Of a DNA stretch of 64,000 nt, positions 49,046-58,607 are shown piece after piece; positions within the stretch are counted from its first letter, which is position 1, and each line of letters starts with the position of its first letter. This stretch comes from Clostridiaceae bacterium (GTDB lineage Bacteria > Bacillota > Clostridia > Peptostreptococcales > T1SED10-28), in assembly GCA_003554105.1 (NCBI GenBank), contig PWFQ01000060.1, positions 62,001 to 126,000 of the forward strand, given 5' to 3'. Under the pieces are notes generated by a model. It worked only from the letters and a program-made list of their open reading frames with translations, was not told the origin of the DNA and made no database searches. Position numbers and translations under genes: made by a program.

Positions 49046-51206
49046 CTTTCTTGTCTCCTCCCTCCAAGAGCAATTGCTTGTCAACAAGGTAGTGGGTCAG
49101 TAAAGTTTTCTTTCCGACTTTTTTAAAATCAACAGTGATTCGCTCCTGACTGATCACATCGACAATCACGCCTTCTCCAAAAGTTCGATGCTGTATCCGT
49201 TGGTGGAGCTTAAACGTCATTCCCAGGCGATCGATTTTTTCCTTCACTCTCGTTTTCCATTGGTTGCGCCAGTGCTCCTCTTTCACACTTCCTCGGATCT
49301 CCGAAAGAAAAACCGATGGCTCTGTCCATTCATTAAACCGTTGTTCCATTGTAGAGAGAATCAAAGATTCTTTTGCTCTGGTTACACCAACATAAAATAA
49401 GCGTCTCTCCTCTTCCATGATTTGAAGGTCACTCTCCGGATTCTTCCCTTTTGCTTTTCCGGGAAAAATCGAATCAATCAGATCAATCATATAGACATTT
49501 GAAAATTCAAGACCCTTGGCAGCATGCAGTGTGCTTAGTGTAACTCCCTTCCCTAGATTGTTTTTCCCTTTTTCCAACAGTTTAATAAACCCTTTGATCG
49601 CATCTTCATACTCTGAAATTGAGGTGATCCCATCAGTAAGATCCTTCAAAGTTTCCAAAACTCCCCTTCCACTATCCGAGGAGGACTCCTGCAAATTTCC
49701 TTTTCTTTTTAAAAAATCACCGTACCCCAGAGTTTTCTCGATGTACTCTGCAATTGAAACATCTTTAAGACAGGTCAGTTTCTTAAACTTTTCTTCCATT
49801 TCCTCAATTTTTTGACCTTGATAACGTTTCAGATGAGGATACATAAGCATCCCCTGAAAAATCGAAGTGATCGAAGAACGCTTCCTCAGCATCGATTCAC
49901 CATAACAGAAAAGTTCTTTGGAGATGTAAGCATTGTTTTTGTAGTAAATTTTAGAAAATGCAGTACTGTTTTTTGGATCTTTTGCAACCGTTATGAAAGC
50001 GTCGATATCCCGTATGACCCAATGCTTAAAAAATTTAAGATTCCGATCCTTAAAGTAAAAAGAAATTCCTGCATCATCCAGTACTTTTATAAGCGGGATG
50101 GCGGAAACATTGTTTCGATATAATACCGCCCAATCTTTGGAATTCCCATCCTTTTTTATAACGTCTACAATACTTTTGTACTGGGATTTTTCATTTTTCT
50201 CCACCTGAACCCTGGGCATTAAACCAGGGGCCTTCCTGGTTAACAGTTTCTTTTCATAGCGGGCTTTATTGTAGGTGAGAATTTTATTTGCTAAGCGTAT
50301 AATCTCTCCCTTGCTCCGAAAATTTTCTTCCATAAAGTATAACCCTGAATCAGGATACACCTTCGGAAAGTCCATCATAATGCGGGGTTCTGTCCCTCTC
50401 CATTCATAGATCGCCTGATCATCGTCTCCTACCACGAAAAGATTCTTTCGTGATGAAGCCAGAAGGTTTATGATTTCCAATTGGAGAGGACTGGTGTCCT
50501 GGAATTCGTCAACCTGAATATAAGGATACTGATTGCGGAACTTTTCCAAAAGGATCCGATTATTTTGAAGGATCTCCAAAGCCACAATTAGTAAATCATC
50601 ATAATCAAGAAGGTTTTTTGAACGTTTATATTCCTCATATCCTTTGAAAATATTCTTAAATCCTTTCTCTGTCCTGATATTTTCAACGGTATCAAAGGCA
50701 TCGCTTGAAATTCGTCGGTTCTTGACAAAACCGATCAGTGTATGAATCTGATCCAGTTTTTCTTCCGTGGGGTACTCATTGCAATGCTTTAAATAGAGCT
50801 TTCCAAGAATTGCTGTTTTCGTGAATCCCTTATCATTCATCCCTTGTCCTTCAATCATAGTGATTTTATTTTGACTTTTCCGATAAACCATGCTCACTAA
50901 GCGATAAGCGAAGCTGTGGATCGTTGAAAATTTTGGATGGCTTTTGATCTTGTCTCCAAAAAGTTTTCTGAATCTCGACTCCATGTCCCTGGCTGCGCTC
51001 CTGGAGAAAGTCATTGTGTAAATATTTTCCGGTATAACTCCATGATTAAGGATTAAATTTGCTGTCCTTGAAACCAGGACCGTTGTTTTTCCAGATCCCG
51101 CTACTGCTAAAACAATTCCAGGCCCCTCTGTGTGACAGATTGCTCTGATTTGTTGAGAATTCAAAGGAATCTTGAATGATTCACCCAAATATCCTGCGAT
51201 GTCCAT
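49014..51206 (-). CDS. UvrD/PcrA-like superfamily 1 ATP-dependent helicase
   Basis: VAGSGKTTVLVSR Walker A, VDEFQDTSPLQ, GDDDQAIYEWRG, TLHAAKGLEFSNVY, YVGVTRAKESL. Confidence 0.93.
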   Translation of the reverse strand: MDIAGYLGESFKIPLNSQQIRAICHTEGPGIVLAVAGSGKTTVLVSRTANLILNHGVIPENIYTMTFSRSAARDMESRFRKLFGDKIKSHPKFSTIHSFAYRLVSMVYRKSQNKITMIEGQGMNDKGFTKTAILGKLYLKHCNEYPTEEKLDQIHTLIGFVKNRRISSDAFDTVENIRTEKGFKNIFKGYEEYKRSKNLLDYDDLLIVALEILQNNRILLEKFRNQYPYIQVDEFQDTSPLQLEIINLLASSRKNLFVVGDDDQAIYEWRGTEPRIMMDFPKVYPDSGLYFMEENFRSKGEIIRLANKILTYNKARYEKKLLTRKAPGLMPRVQVEKNEKSQYKSIVDVIKKDGNSKDWAVLYRNNVSAIPLIKVLDDAGISFYFKDRNLKFFKHWVIRDIDAFITVAKDPKNSTAFSKIYYKNNAYISKELFCYGESMLRKRSSITSIFQGMLMYPHLKRYQGQKIEEMEEKFKKLTCLKDVSIAEYIEKTLGYGDFLKRKGNLQESSSDSGRGVLETLKDLTDGITSISEYEDAIKGFIKLLEKGKNNLGKGVTLSTLHAAKGLEFSNVYMIDLIDSIFPGKAKGKNPESDLQIMEEERRLFYVGVTRAKESLILSTMEQRFNEWTEPSVFLSEIRGSVKEEHWRNQWKTRVKEKIDRLGMTFKLHQRIQHRTFGEGVIVDVISQERITVDFKKVGKKTLLTHYLVDKQLLLEGGDKKDGRKNDQNSL

Positions 51207-51218
51207 TATACATCCACT

Positions 51219-51282
51219 CTTTTCTTTATTGATTCTTTTCTTTATTGATTCTTTTCTTTATTGATTCTTTTCTTTATTGATT
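51219..51282. repeat. 4 perfect tandem copies of 16-bp unit (cttttctttattgatt)
   Basis: Copies at 51219-51234, 51235-51250, 51251-51266, 51267-51282, read directly. Confidence 0.97.
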
Positions 51283-51347
51283 ATTTTCTGTTGTGACATT
51301 ACTTGATGTTAACATGAATGTTTGGCAATTTTACTCATTATAACATA

Positions 51348-51382
51348 GGAAGAACCCGATGAAAAATCATCGGGTTCTTCCC
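51348..51382. terminator. Bidirectional-type terminator with 13-bp stem
   Basis: ggaagaacccgat-gaaaaatc-atcgggttcttcc. Confidence 0.85.
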
Positions 51383-52492
51383 TTATCGTATTCGTATGTT
51401 CCCATGACGATTGGAAATTCGGATCATCGGGTGCTCTCTTATGATTGTTCCCGAAACCTTTACCTCGTTCATTCTCTCTACGGAATCAAGGGCCAATCGA
51501 TGGTCAATTTTACCAAATGTTGTCTCAAGCAGATAGCTGCCCTCCTGGTCATCTAATATCGACAATCGTATATTGCCGAACTCATTTTCAATTTCCAGAT
51601 TTTCCTTTATCTCCTCCGATGCAGTTATAGTAATATTCCCGTGACGATTTTCGATCCTTGCTCCATCTCTGATGTCTGAAACCGAAATATCTCCGAAGCG
51701 ATTACTGATTCCAATGGGTCCATAAGTGTTATCCAGCCGGACATTCCCATGACGGTTCGTAATGTCCACTTCTCCTTCAGCTCCATCTACATCAATATTT
51801 CCGAACTCATGACTGATTCTGATATCAGCATTTTCAGGTAAGTACACTTGATAATTCACTCTGAAACTGTGGACGGTTCGGGGCTCCAAATATTTTCTTG
51901 TATTAGATTGGATCCGTAAGACTCCATCATCAAAATCCTCATCAAACAAGTCATTTTTGCTGCTTAAAACGAACTCTTCATCGTCATTTTCTGACAGGAC
52001 CGAGAGTTCAAGCTTTACGTAATCCTCGTCCCATGTATTGATGGTGATGTCCCCAAAGGAATGTGTTAAATGAAATTCTTCAATTTCTTCTTCATCAAAA
52101 ATTCTTTCCTCGTCAAATCTTGTCCTGTAGTCTCCCCTTCCGGAAAAATTAAACCTGATCTCTCCATCAAAAAGGTTTTCAAAAAATACTCTGTCAATCA
52201 GGATACCGTTTTGATTCAGGCCATAGTAGGGACCCATTGAAGTAAAGGAAAAAAGATTAAGTAAAAAGAACAGGAAAATCAATAAGAATATGATCCCTCC
52301 ATCTAAACTGATCTTGTCCTCTTTTCTTAGAATCGCCTTAAGAATCAACTCAACTCCCAGGATGATTAATATTAAAGGATAGTACCTCAGTATTGAAATG
52401 GGTTGACTGCTATGCATATTCTATAGGATACTGCTGCCTAGCAGAATGAATGTACACGCTAAAGTGATTTTTCCCACTCGATGCTTTGCCAT
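51383..52492 (-). pseudogene. Membrane-anchored DUF4097/LiaF-like beta-strand-repeat protein interrupted by in-frame TAG (downstream ORF 51383..52417)
   Basis: MAKHRVGKITLACTFILLGSSIL-TAG-N-MHSSQPISILRYYPLILIILGVELIL... in one frame; TAG at 52421-52423; strong RBS ttaggagg before 52492; repeated NRHGNI/EFGNI units in C-terminal half. Confidence 0.7.
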
Positions 52493-52632
52493 GTTTAAAC
52501 CTCCTAACTTCAAAAATTGAATTCTTTCATCTATATATACGTACAGCAAAAGAATTAAGTCTTAACTTTTATAATTTTTTTTGATTTTTCACCGATGAGT
52601 CTTTACAATGGAACAAAGGAGTTGATTAAAGA

Positions 52633-54603
52633 ATGCAGACAGAAGAACTCTATGAGGGTTTGGAAAACATGAACCAAAAATCAACAAAGGACTGGCTTGA
52701 TGAACAGCGTCTCCGTTCAGCACAGTATTTTTCCGGTATTAATGAAAGAGAAGAGTTTCGGAGCAGCCTGTCCAATCATATGAAATATGTACGCTATATG
52801 GTTCCAAAGAAAATCGGAGGCAGGTTATTTTTTGAAAAAGCTGAAGAATACGATCACCAGCCCCGCCTATACATGCGGAAAGACTACGAGGGGGAAACCT
52901 CCCTTCTCATTGACCCCAACAGTTTAAGTAAAGAAGCAACCCTCTCAATCACCAATTACTATCCCAGTCACTGCGGCAAATACGTTGCATATACTCTATC
53001 ACTAGATGGCAGTGATTGGCAGCAAATCCGTGTTTTAGCAACGGATACAATGCTAGAGGATGATCCTATTGAAGGTGTGAGGTTTACCCATATTGCTTGG
53101 GCTCCTGATTCATCAGGTTTTTATTATGCAGGCTATGGAAGAGAATTGGAGGAGAATCAGCGGGAATCACCTGGAATCTACTTTCATCAGTTAGCTCAGT
53201 CATATAAGGAGGACCGGATTGTTTTCTCCGACCCTGAGGAAAATCATTACCATTATCAGCCCTTTCTGAGTGATGATCATCGGTTTATATATCTTTATAA
53301 GAATCAGGGCACTTCAGTGAAAAACGGCTTTTTAGTAAAAGATCTTCATCATTCAGATCAGGAATTTCAAGAGATTTTTCCTGTGGGAACAGCAGAAATC
53401 AGGTATGTGTCAAATGTTGGCCACCGCTTTCTCTTTTTAACGGATTTGGATGCGGACAAAAAACGAATCATTGAGTTTTCAATTGATCACCCCGAAGAAA
53501 CCCTGGTAGAAATTATCCCGGAACTACAATCTCCCATTCTTCGTGCAGACATGGTTCATCATAAGATCCTGCTCACCGTCATGAAGGATTGTTATCATGA
53601 GGTTTTCATCTATTCAAGAGAGGGTGAGTACTTGAATAAGCTGGATCTTCCATCCTATTCTTCAGTTTCAGAAATCTCAGGAAAAAGAAATCACTCAACC
53701 CTGTATTTGGGTCTGGAAAGCTTTTTATCACCCTTGAAGGTATATAAAGTTGATCTTTCCTCCAATCTTCAAACCCTCCTTTGTCAAAGTAAAACCATTT
53801 TTGATGAAGAGGAATACCTCGTTGATCAGGTTTTTGTCAAATCAAAGGATGAGACGGAAATTCCCATGTTTCTGATCAAAGGAAAAAACATCCCCGAAAG
53901 AGAATTCATGCCGACAATTTTATACGGATACGGAGGATTCAACATCTCTCTTACTCCGAAATATCAGCCTTGGTTTCTTCCATGGTTGGAAAATGGAGGA
54001 TTAATTGCAGTTGCAAATCTTCGTGGTGGTGGAGAATATGGGGATAATTGGCACAGAATGGGGATGCTGGAGCAGAAACAAAATGTATTTGATGATTATA
54101 TCGCCTGCGGTGAATGGTTGGTTAACCACTCCTATACTAGACGAGACAAACTGGCACTATATGGACGAAGTAACGGCGGGTTATTAGTGGCAGCTACGAT
54201 GATTCAGCGGCCGGATTTAGCAGGGGCTGTGATCTGCAGTGTTCCGGTTCTGGATATGATGAGATATCATAAGTTCACCATCGGTCATTATTGGATACCC
54301 GAATATGGCAATCCTGATGATCCCGGTGATGCAGAATATTTAAAACGCTATTCGCCTCTTCACAATGTTAAGCCCAAAAATGCTTATCCCCCGATTCTTG
54401 TTTCAACAGCAAAGGGTGATAATCGTGTGGTTCCCGCTCATGGTATGAAGTTTGCCGCAAAGCTTCAGGAAAATCACAGGGCTGTCTTTCGACTTGAGGA
54501 CCAGGCAGGTCATGGTCATGGTAAACCGGTATATAAAACCGTTGAAGAGTGGACGGACTTCTATTCGTTTTTATGGAAAGAGCTTGAAATGGGTGACTTT
54601 TGA
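52633..54603 (+). CDS. Prolyl oligopeptidase (S9A family peptidase)
   Basis: YGYGGFNISLTPKY, YGRSNGGLLVAATM catalytic Ser, DNRVVPAHGMKFAAKLQ, AGHGHGKP catalytic His. Confidence 0.93.
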   Translation: MQTEELYEGLENMNQKSTKDWLDEQRLRSAQYFSGINEREEFRSSLSNHMKYVRYMVPKKIGGRLFFEKAEEYDHQPRLYMRKDYEGETSLLIDPNSLSKEATLSITNYYPSHCGKYVAYTLSLDGSDWQQIRVLATDTMLEDDPIEGVRFTHIAWAPDSSGFYYAGYGRELEENQRESPGIYFHQLAQSYKEDRIVFSDPEENHYHYQPFLSDDHRFIYLYKNQGTSVKNGFLVKDLHHSDQEFQEIFPVGTAEIRYVSNVGHRFLFLTDLDADKKRIIEFSIDHPEETLVEIIPELQSPILRADMVHHKILLTVMKDCYHEVFIYSREGEYLNKLDLPSYSSVSEISGKRNHSTLYLGLESFLSPLKVYKVDLSSNLQTLLCQSKTIFDEEEYLVDQVFVKSKDETEIPMFLIKGKNIPEREFMPTILYGYGGFNISLTPKYQPWFLPWLENGGLIAVANLRGGGEYGDNWHRMGMLEQKQNVFDDYIACGEWLVNHSYTRRDKLALYGRSNGGLLVAATMIQRPDLAGAVICSVPVLDMMRYHKFTIGHYWIPEYGNPDDPGDAEYLKRYSPLHNVKPKNAYPPILVSTAKGDNRVVPAHGMKFAAKLQENHRAVFRLEDQAGHGHGKPVYKTVEEWTDFYSFLWKELEMGDF

Positions 54604-54637
54604 GGAATTCAGGAAAAGCAGTTATTAAAATCTAAAT

Positions 54638-54676
54638 AACAAAGGCACAGTGTCACTACTGTGCCTTTTCTCTATG
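54638..54676. terminator. Terminator between S9A peptidase and methyltransferase genes
   Basis: aacaaaggcacagtgtcactactgtgccttttc. Confidence 0.85.
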
Positions 54677-55247
54677 GTTTTTCTGCAATCACCATATAAT
54701 ATCTGTCATTCAGTTTTTCTCTTGATAGGAGATTATAGCCCGCACTTTTCAGAAGCTTTTCAGATTCTTCCAGGGAAATTCTGTGATGAACCGGCGGACC
54801 CTCCTCCATTTCTTCTTTCACCCAGTCAACAATGATAATCCTTCCCTTGCTTTTCAATACTCTTTTCCCTTCCAGCAGAAAGCGTGAGGGATTGTCCACT
54901 TCATGAAGTACTGAAGACATTAACAGAATATCTCCGAAGTCTGACTGAATCAAAAAATCGTATTCATCGGACAGAACGGTGGTTAACTGTTCAGCATTTT
55001 GATGATCCACAGCTGATGATAAATCTTCAATCATTTCCGATGAAGTATCTACAGCTAAGACCATTCCTTGAGAACCTACGATTTCCAGGGCAGGAACACT
55101 GAAGTGCCCGACACCGCAACCGATATCAATAAACACGTCCTGTTTCCTGAGACCCGCTTTTCTGAGAAGCTCATCAGGAGGAAGGTGCTTTTCCCGCTCC
55201 TTAGATTTCAGGACGTCCTTATTCTTCGGATTAAATTTATGTGCCAT
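54672..55247 (-). CDS. Class I SAM-dependent methyltransferase
   Basis: VFIDIGCGVGHFSVPAL, DTSSEMIEDL, LLMSSVLHEVDNPSRFL. Confidence 0.9.
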   Translation of the reverse strand: MAHKFNPKNKDVLKSKEREKHLPPDELLRKAGLRKQDVFIDIGCGVGHFSVPALEIVGSQGMVLAVDTSSEMIEDLSSAVDHQNAEQLTTVLSDEYDFLIQSDFGDILLMSSVLHEVDNPSRFLLEGKRVLKSKGRIIIVDWVKEEMEEGPPVHHRISLEESEKLLKSAGYNLLSREKLNDRYYMVIAEKP

Positions 55248-55259
55248 TTCCCCACCTCC

Positions 55260-55514
55260 TTACGAAACTTTTTTAACCGATGTGAAGCTTTCCATTAAGT
55301 ACAATCCTTCAAAATAGATCTTCAATTCCTTTAGTATTTCTTTCAGATGGTTTCCATTTTCGAAGTTCAATTTAATCGATAAGCCGCAATTCGCAGTAAT
55401 CTGTCTCGGTGTCGGTATAATGTAAAGGGTATAACCGGCTTCCTGAAGCTTTTTCTCCCCTTCAATTGCACAGTGGGTGCTTTCAAATGTAATTACGTAA
55501 GAGTTCACCTTCAT
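55260..55514 (-). CDS. DUF3343 (putative Se/S carrier-like) protein
   Basis: YVITFESTHCAIEGEKKLQEAG...IIPTPRQITANCGLSIKLN. Confidence 0.85.
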   Translation of the reverse strand: MKVNSYVITFESTHCAIEGEKKLQEAGYTLYIIPTPRQITANCGLSIKLNFENGNHLKEILKELKIYFEGLYLMESFTSVKKVS

Positions 55515-55609
55515 CGTCTCCTTTGTTTCAGTATAGTTTCATTTTAGCACGATTCCAGAGGTTATAATACCTTAACCCCTGTGAATAGAAAAATACGATG
55601 AAAGTCCAG

Positions 55610-56074
55610 TTATGCATTGATTCCTTCAATAGCAAGGAGCTTGATTTTCTTCTCGATTCCACCATTGTACCCTGCTAGTTTTCCGTTTGCTCCAATTACC
55701 CTGTGACAGGGGACTACAATCGGAACCGGGTTTTTGCGATTTGCTGAACCCACTGCTCGAAAAGCCTTAGGATGACCGATCTGTTCTGCAATTTCTTTAT
55801 AACTTCTTGTTTCACCATAGGGAATGTTTTGGAGCGCTTCATATACTTTCTGCTCAAAGGGAGTGCCTGTCAATTTCACCTTCATTGAAAAAGTTATCCT
55901 CTGCCCGGCGAAATATTCATCCAGTTCTTGAATTACCTGTCTCATTGAGTCTTCGATTGGATCAGACTTATGATTCCCCGGCCTGTCCAGAAAGACTATT
56001 TCTGCTAACATCCTGTCTCTCATTACGATTTCAAGAAATCCGAGATCACAGTGATACAGTGTTCTTTTCTCCAC
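55610..56074 (-). CDS. ogt: Methylated-DNA-[protein]-cysteine S-methyltransferase
   Basis: GTPFEQKVYEALQNIPYGETRSY, PIVVPCHRVIGANGKLAGYNGG active-site PCHR; GTG start after gaggag. Confidence 0.94.
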   Translation of the reverse strand: MEKRTLYHCDLGFLEIVMRDRMLAEIVFLDRPGNHKSDPIEDSMRQVIQELDEYFAGQRITFSMKVKLTGTPFEQKVYEALQNIPYGETRSYKEIAEQIGHPKAFRAVGSANRKNPVPIVVPCHRVIGANGKLAGYNGGIEKKIKLLAIEGINA

Positions 56075-56094
56075 AATAGGATCTCCTCTCAGAA

Positions 56095-56128
56095 AAAACA
56101 CCTTTCCTTAGAAAGGTGCAAACCCCTG
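56095..56128 (-). terminator. Hairpin overlapping the ferritin-like gene stop / ogt leader
   Basis: aaaaaacacctttccttagaaaggtgc. Confidence 0.6.
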
Positions 56129-56614
56129 GTCAAACCAGTTTTCTTCCATCGCCTTTTGATACTCTTCATAAAATACCTTCCGATGATCATTTTCCCAATA
56201 ATAGAGGGTTTCCAACATCTTCTTTCCTTTTGGATCCTCTGTATTTTCCATCGCTTTTTTGTAGAATTCCGCAAAGTCATTTTCAATGAGGTATGCCATT
56301 CGAAGGATCGAAATGTCTGAGGTTGAAGATTTCAACTGAAGATCAGATAGTTTTTCTGCATCCTTCCTTACCTCAAAGATGCTCTTTTCCCCTTCCAGAC
56401 CCATTGTGTCAGGATCCGACCATTCCTGATTCTTTTCGATTGCGTCATATTCCTTTTTCAGTATATCATAATGACGCTCCTCTTCCTTTGCCAAAGATTC
56501 AAAAAGCTTCTTTGAGACAGGATTTTCCACCTTCTCTGCAAAGCTGATGTAAAAATTTTGTCCCTGCTTTTCCATATTCATTGCGAATTTCAAAATTTCC
56601 AGTGCATTTTTCAC
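56108..56614 (-). CDS. Ferritin-like/rubrerythrin-family protein
   Basis: AMNMEKQGQNFYISFAEKV...LAKEEERHYDILKKEY, IENDFAEFYKKAMENTED...ENDHRKVF Exx(H)-type diiron motifs. Confidence 0.85.
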   Translation of the reverse strand: MKNALEILKFAMNMEKQGQNFYISFAEKVENPVSKKLFESLAKEEERHYDILKKEYDAIEKNQEWSDPDTMGLEGEKSIFEVRKDAEKLSDLQLKSSTSDISILRMAYLIENDFAEFYKKAMENTEDPKGKKMLETLYYWENDHRKVFYEEYQKAMEENWFDQGFAPF

Positions 56615-56712
56615 AATAATCTCCTCCTCATGCTGGTTATAGAGTACGGTATTGTTATACCCAAGGCTTTATAATTTAATCAATCTCCGAGAGGTGCCTG
56701 TTATAAAACCAG

Positions 56713-57534
56713 CTATTCTTTAGGTGCATCTATCCGATTCATATGAACGTCCATTTGCGGATAAGGGATACTGATACCGGCATCATCAAACTGAATCTTT
56801 ACTTCTTCCTGGATATCATAAAAAATAGACCAATAATCCTCTTTTTTGCTCCATGCCCGTACAGTAAAGTTCACTGAACTGTCCCCATGTTCGATAACAC
56901 GAATTAATGGCTCCGGTTCTTTTAGTGTAAGCGGGTGACCTTTGATGATCTTCTCTAAGATTCCCTTCACTTCACGAATATCATCCTCGTAGCTCACACC
57001 AAATGTAAAATCCACACGTCGAAGCTCTTCGGCGCTGAAGTTGGTGATGTTACCGTTAGCAAGAGAGCCGTTTGGAATGACAACCCACTTGTTGTCCGGA
57101 GTGGTCAGTCTTGTTTGCAAAATTTGAATTTCCTTTACTGTACCCATTTCGCCCTGCGCTTGGATAAAGTCGCCCACATTAAAGGGCCTTGTAGTTAATA
57201 TGATAATACCTCCAGCAACATTCCCCAAACTATCTCTCAGTGCAAAACCAATAGCTAATCCTGCTGCACCGATAATCGCAGCAAAAGTTGTCATTTCAAT
57301 TCCAAAATAGGATGAGAGTACTGTAATAACAAGAATCACATACAAAGCGAACTTCACTAAAGAGCGAATAAAACCATGTAACGAGATATCCACTTTGCTT
57401 TTTTGAATCGATCGCTCCAATCCATTTACGAGATACTTAATGATCAATAGACCAATAAATAATACCACCAGGCCGATGATCATAACTAATGCTCTTTCCA
57501 AAATCGTTTCCATTAAATTTTCCGGTATGTCCAT
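56713..57534 (-). CDS. MscS-family mechanosensitive ion channel
   Basis: AAIIGAAGLAIGFALRDSLGNVAGGIIILTTRPFNVGDFI pore/beta-domain motif. Confidence 0.94.
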   Translation of the reverse strand: MDIPENLMETILERALVMIIGLVVLFIGLLIIKYLVNGLERSIQKSKVDISLHGFIRSLVKFALYVILVITVLSSYFGIEMTTFAAIIGAAGLAIGFALRDSLGNVAGGIIILTTRPFNVGDFIQAQGEMGTVKEIQILQTRLTTPDNKWVVIPNGSLANGNITNFSAEELRRVDFTFGVSYEDDIREVKGILEKIIKGHPLTLKEPEPLIRVIEHGDSSVNFTVRAWSKKEDYWSIFYDIQEEVKIQFDDAGISIPYPQMDVHMNRIDAPKE

Positions 57535-57775
57535 TGACAGACCTCCTTCTCAATAAATTCTCCTTCCGTCTTATACCCCAATCAGATTCAATTATTCAAT
57601 ACGATCGCTATTTCTTAAATCCCTATATATGAATGTATTGATATTATTTTTTATTTGATATTCTTTCTTTTTTATGTTTATTTCTACAAACTATGTGTAT
57701 CAATAAGATAGAGCTGAATGATGTATTTTATCTTTTGTATAGCTTTGCTCTATTCTTAGTGAAAGGAGGTTTGCC

Positions 57776-58480
57776 ATGTCAGAAAAACCGATTTCCTGTG
57801 TAAGCAACAACCCAAATCCCCTGCGGGAAAAAGCTCGGGATGAGGGACAACTTCAATCAATTGATAAGGAGGAAAATAAAATGGTAGCAAAAGTAGGAGG
57901 ACAAGCTCCGGAATTTCAAGCCACGGCATATCTTGATGGTTCGTTTAAAGATGTTAAGCTCTCTGATTTTAAAGGGCAGTGGACAGTACTCTGTTTTTAT
58001 CCCGGTGACTTCACCTTCGTGTGACCGACTGAACTTTCAGCAGTTGCTGAACGAAAAAATGATTTTGACCGCTTAGGTGTACAGGTTCTTGCGGCCAGTA
58101 CAGACAGCCATTTTACTCACAAGATCTGGCAGGAAGTGGAGCTGTCGAAAATGGTTGATGGCGGTTTCCCTTACCCCATGTTAAGTGATTCCAATGGCAA
58201 TATGGGAAAATTATACGGTGTATATGATGAAAACGGCGGTGTGGATATCCGCGGAAGATTTATTATTGATCCCGACGGCGTAATTCAAGCCATGGAGGTA
58301 ATGACTCCACCGGTAGGGAGAAATGTAGAAGAACTGATTCGACAGGTTGAAGCGTATCAACACGTAAGAGAGACCGGAGAAGTGACTCCTGCCGGATGGA
58401 CAAAGGGTAAGAAAACTTTGAAACCGGGACCTGAACTTGCAGGTAATGTATGGAAAGTATGGAATCCCAAGGATCGATAA
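57776..58480 (+). CDS. prxU: Selenocysteine-containing peroxiredoxin (AhpC/Prx family); UGA(Sec) at 58022-58024
   Basis: Track ORFs 57776..58024 and 58136..58480 are one frame: ...[49 protein letters not shown]...; TGA occupies the peroxidatic Cys position of FTFVCPTE. Confidence 0.92.
58025..58053 (+). promoter_or_regulatory. Putative bacterial SECIS hairpin
   Basis: TTCAGC-AGTT-GCTGAA (58036-58051), 6-bp perfect stem, loop begins 17 nt after the UGA and has G at its second position. Confidence 0.7.
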
Positions 58481-58500
58481 CAGTTTCTTTCTTTCAGGAT

Positions 58501-58538
58501 CAACAAAGCTCCTCGAATACGGGGAGTTTTGTTTTTGA
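58501..58538 (+). terminator. Terminator of peroxiredoxin gene
   Basis: aacaaagctcctcgaatacggggagttttgttttt. Confidence 0.75.
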
Positions 58539-58607
58539 ACTCCTTTTTAATGGGTATTTATTTGTTAACGTATTGTCTGATATAGGTTATGAAATGGAGG
58601 ATTTACT

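Noticed and set aside
52421-52423. Pyrrolysine reading of the in-frame TAG
   Set aside because: The codon lies in a hydrophobic TM/loop region of a protein with no known Pyl role and no pyl genes are in the window; kept only as a checkable alternative.
58022-58024. Premature stop making the peroxiredoxin a pseudogene
   Set aside because: The TGA sits exactly at the catalytic Cys, the frame is intact and conserved on both sides, and a SECIS-like hairpin follows; selenocysteine is the better explanation.
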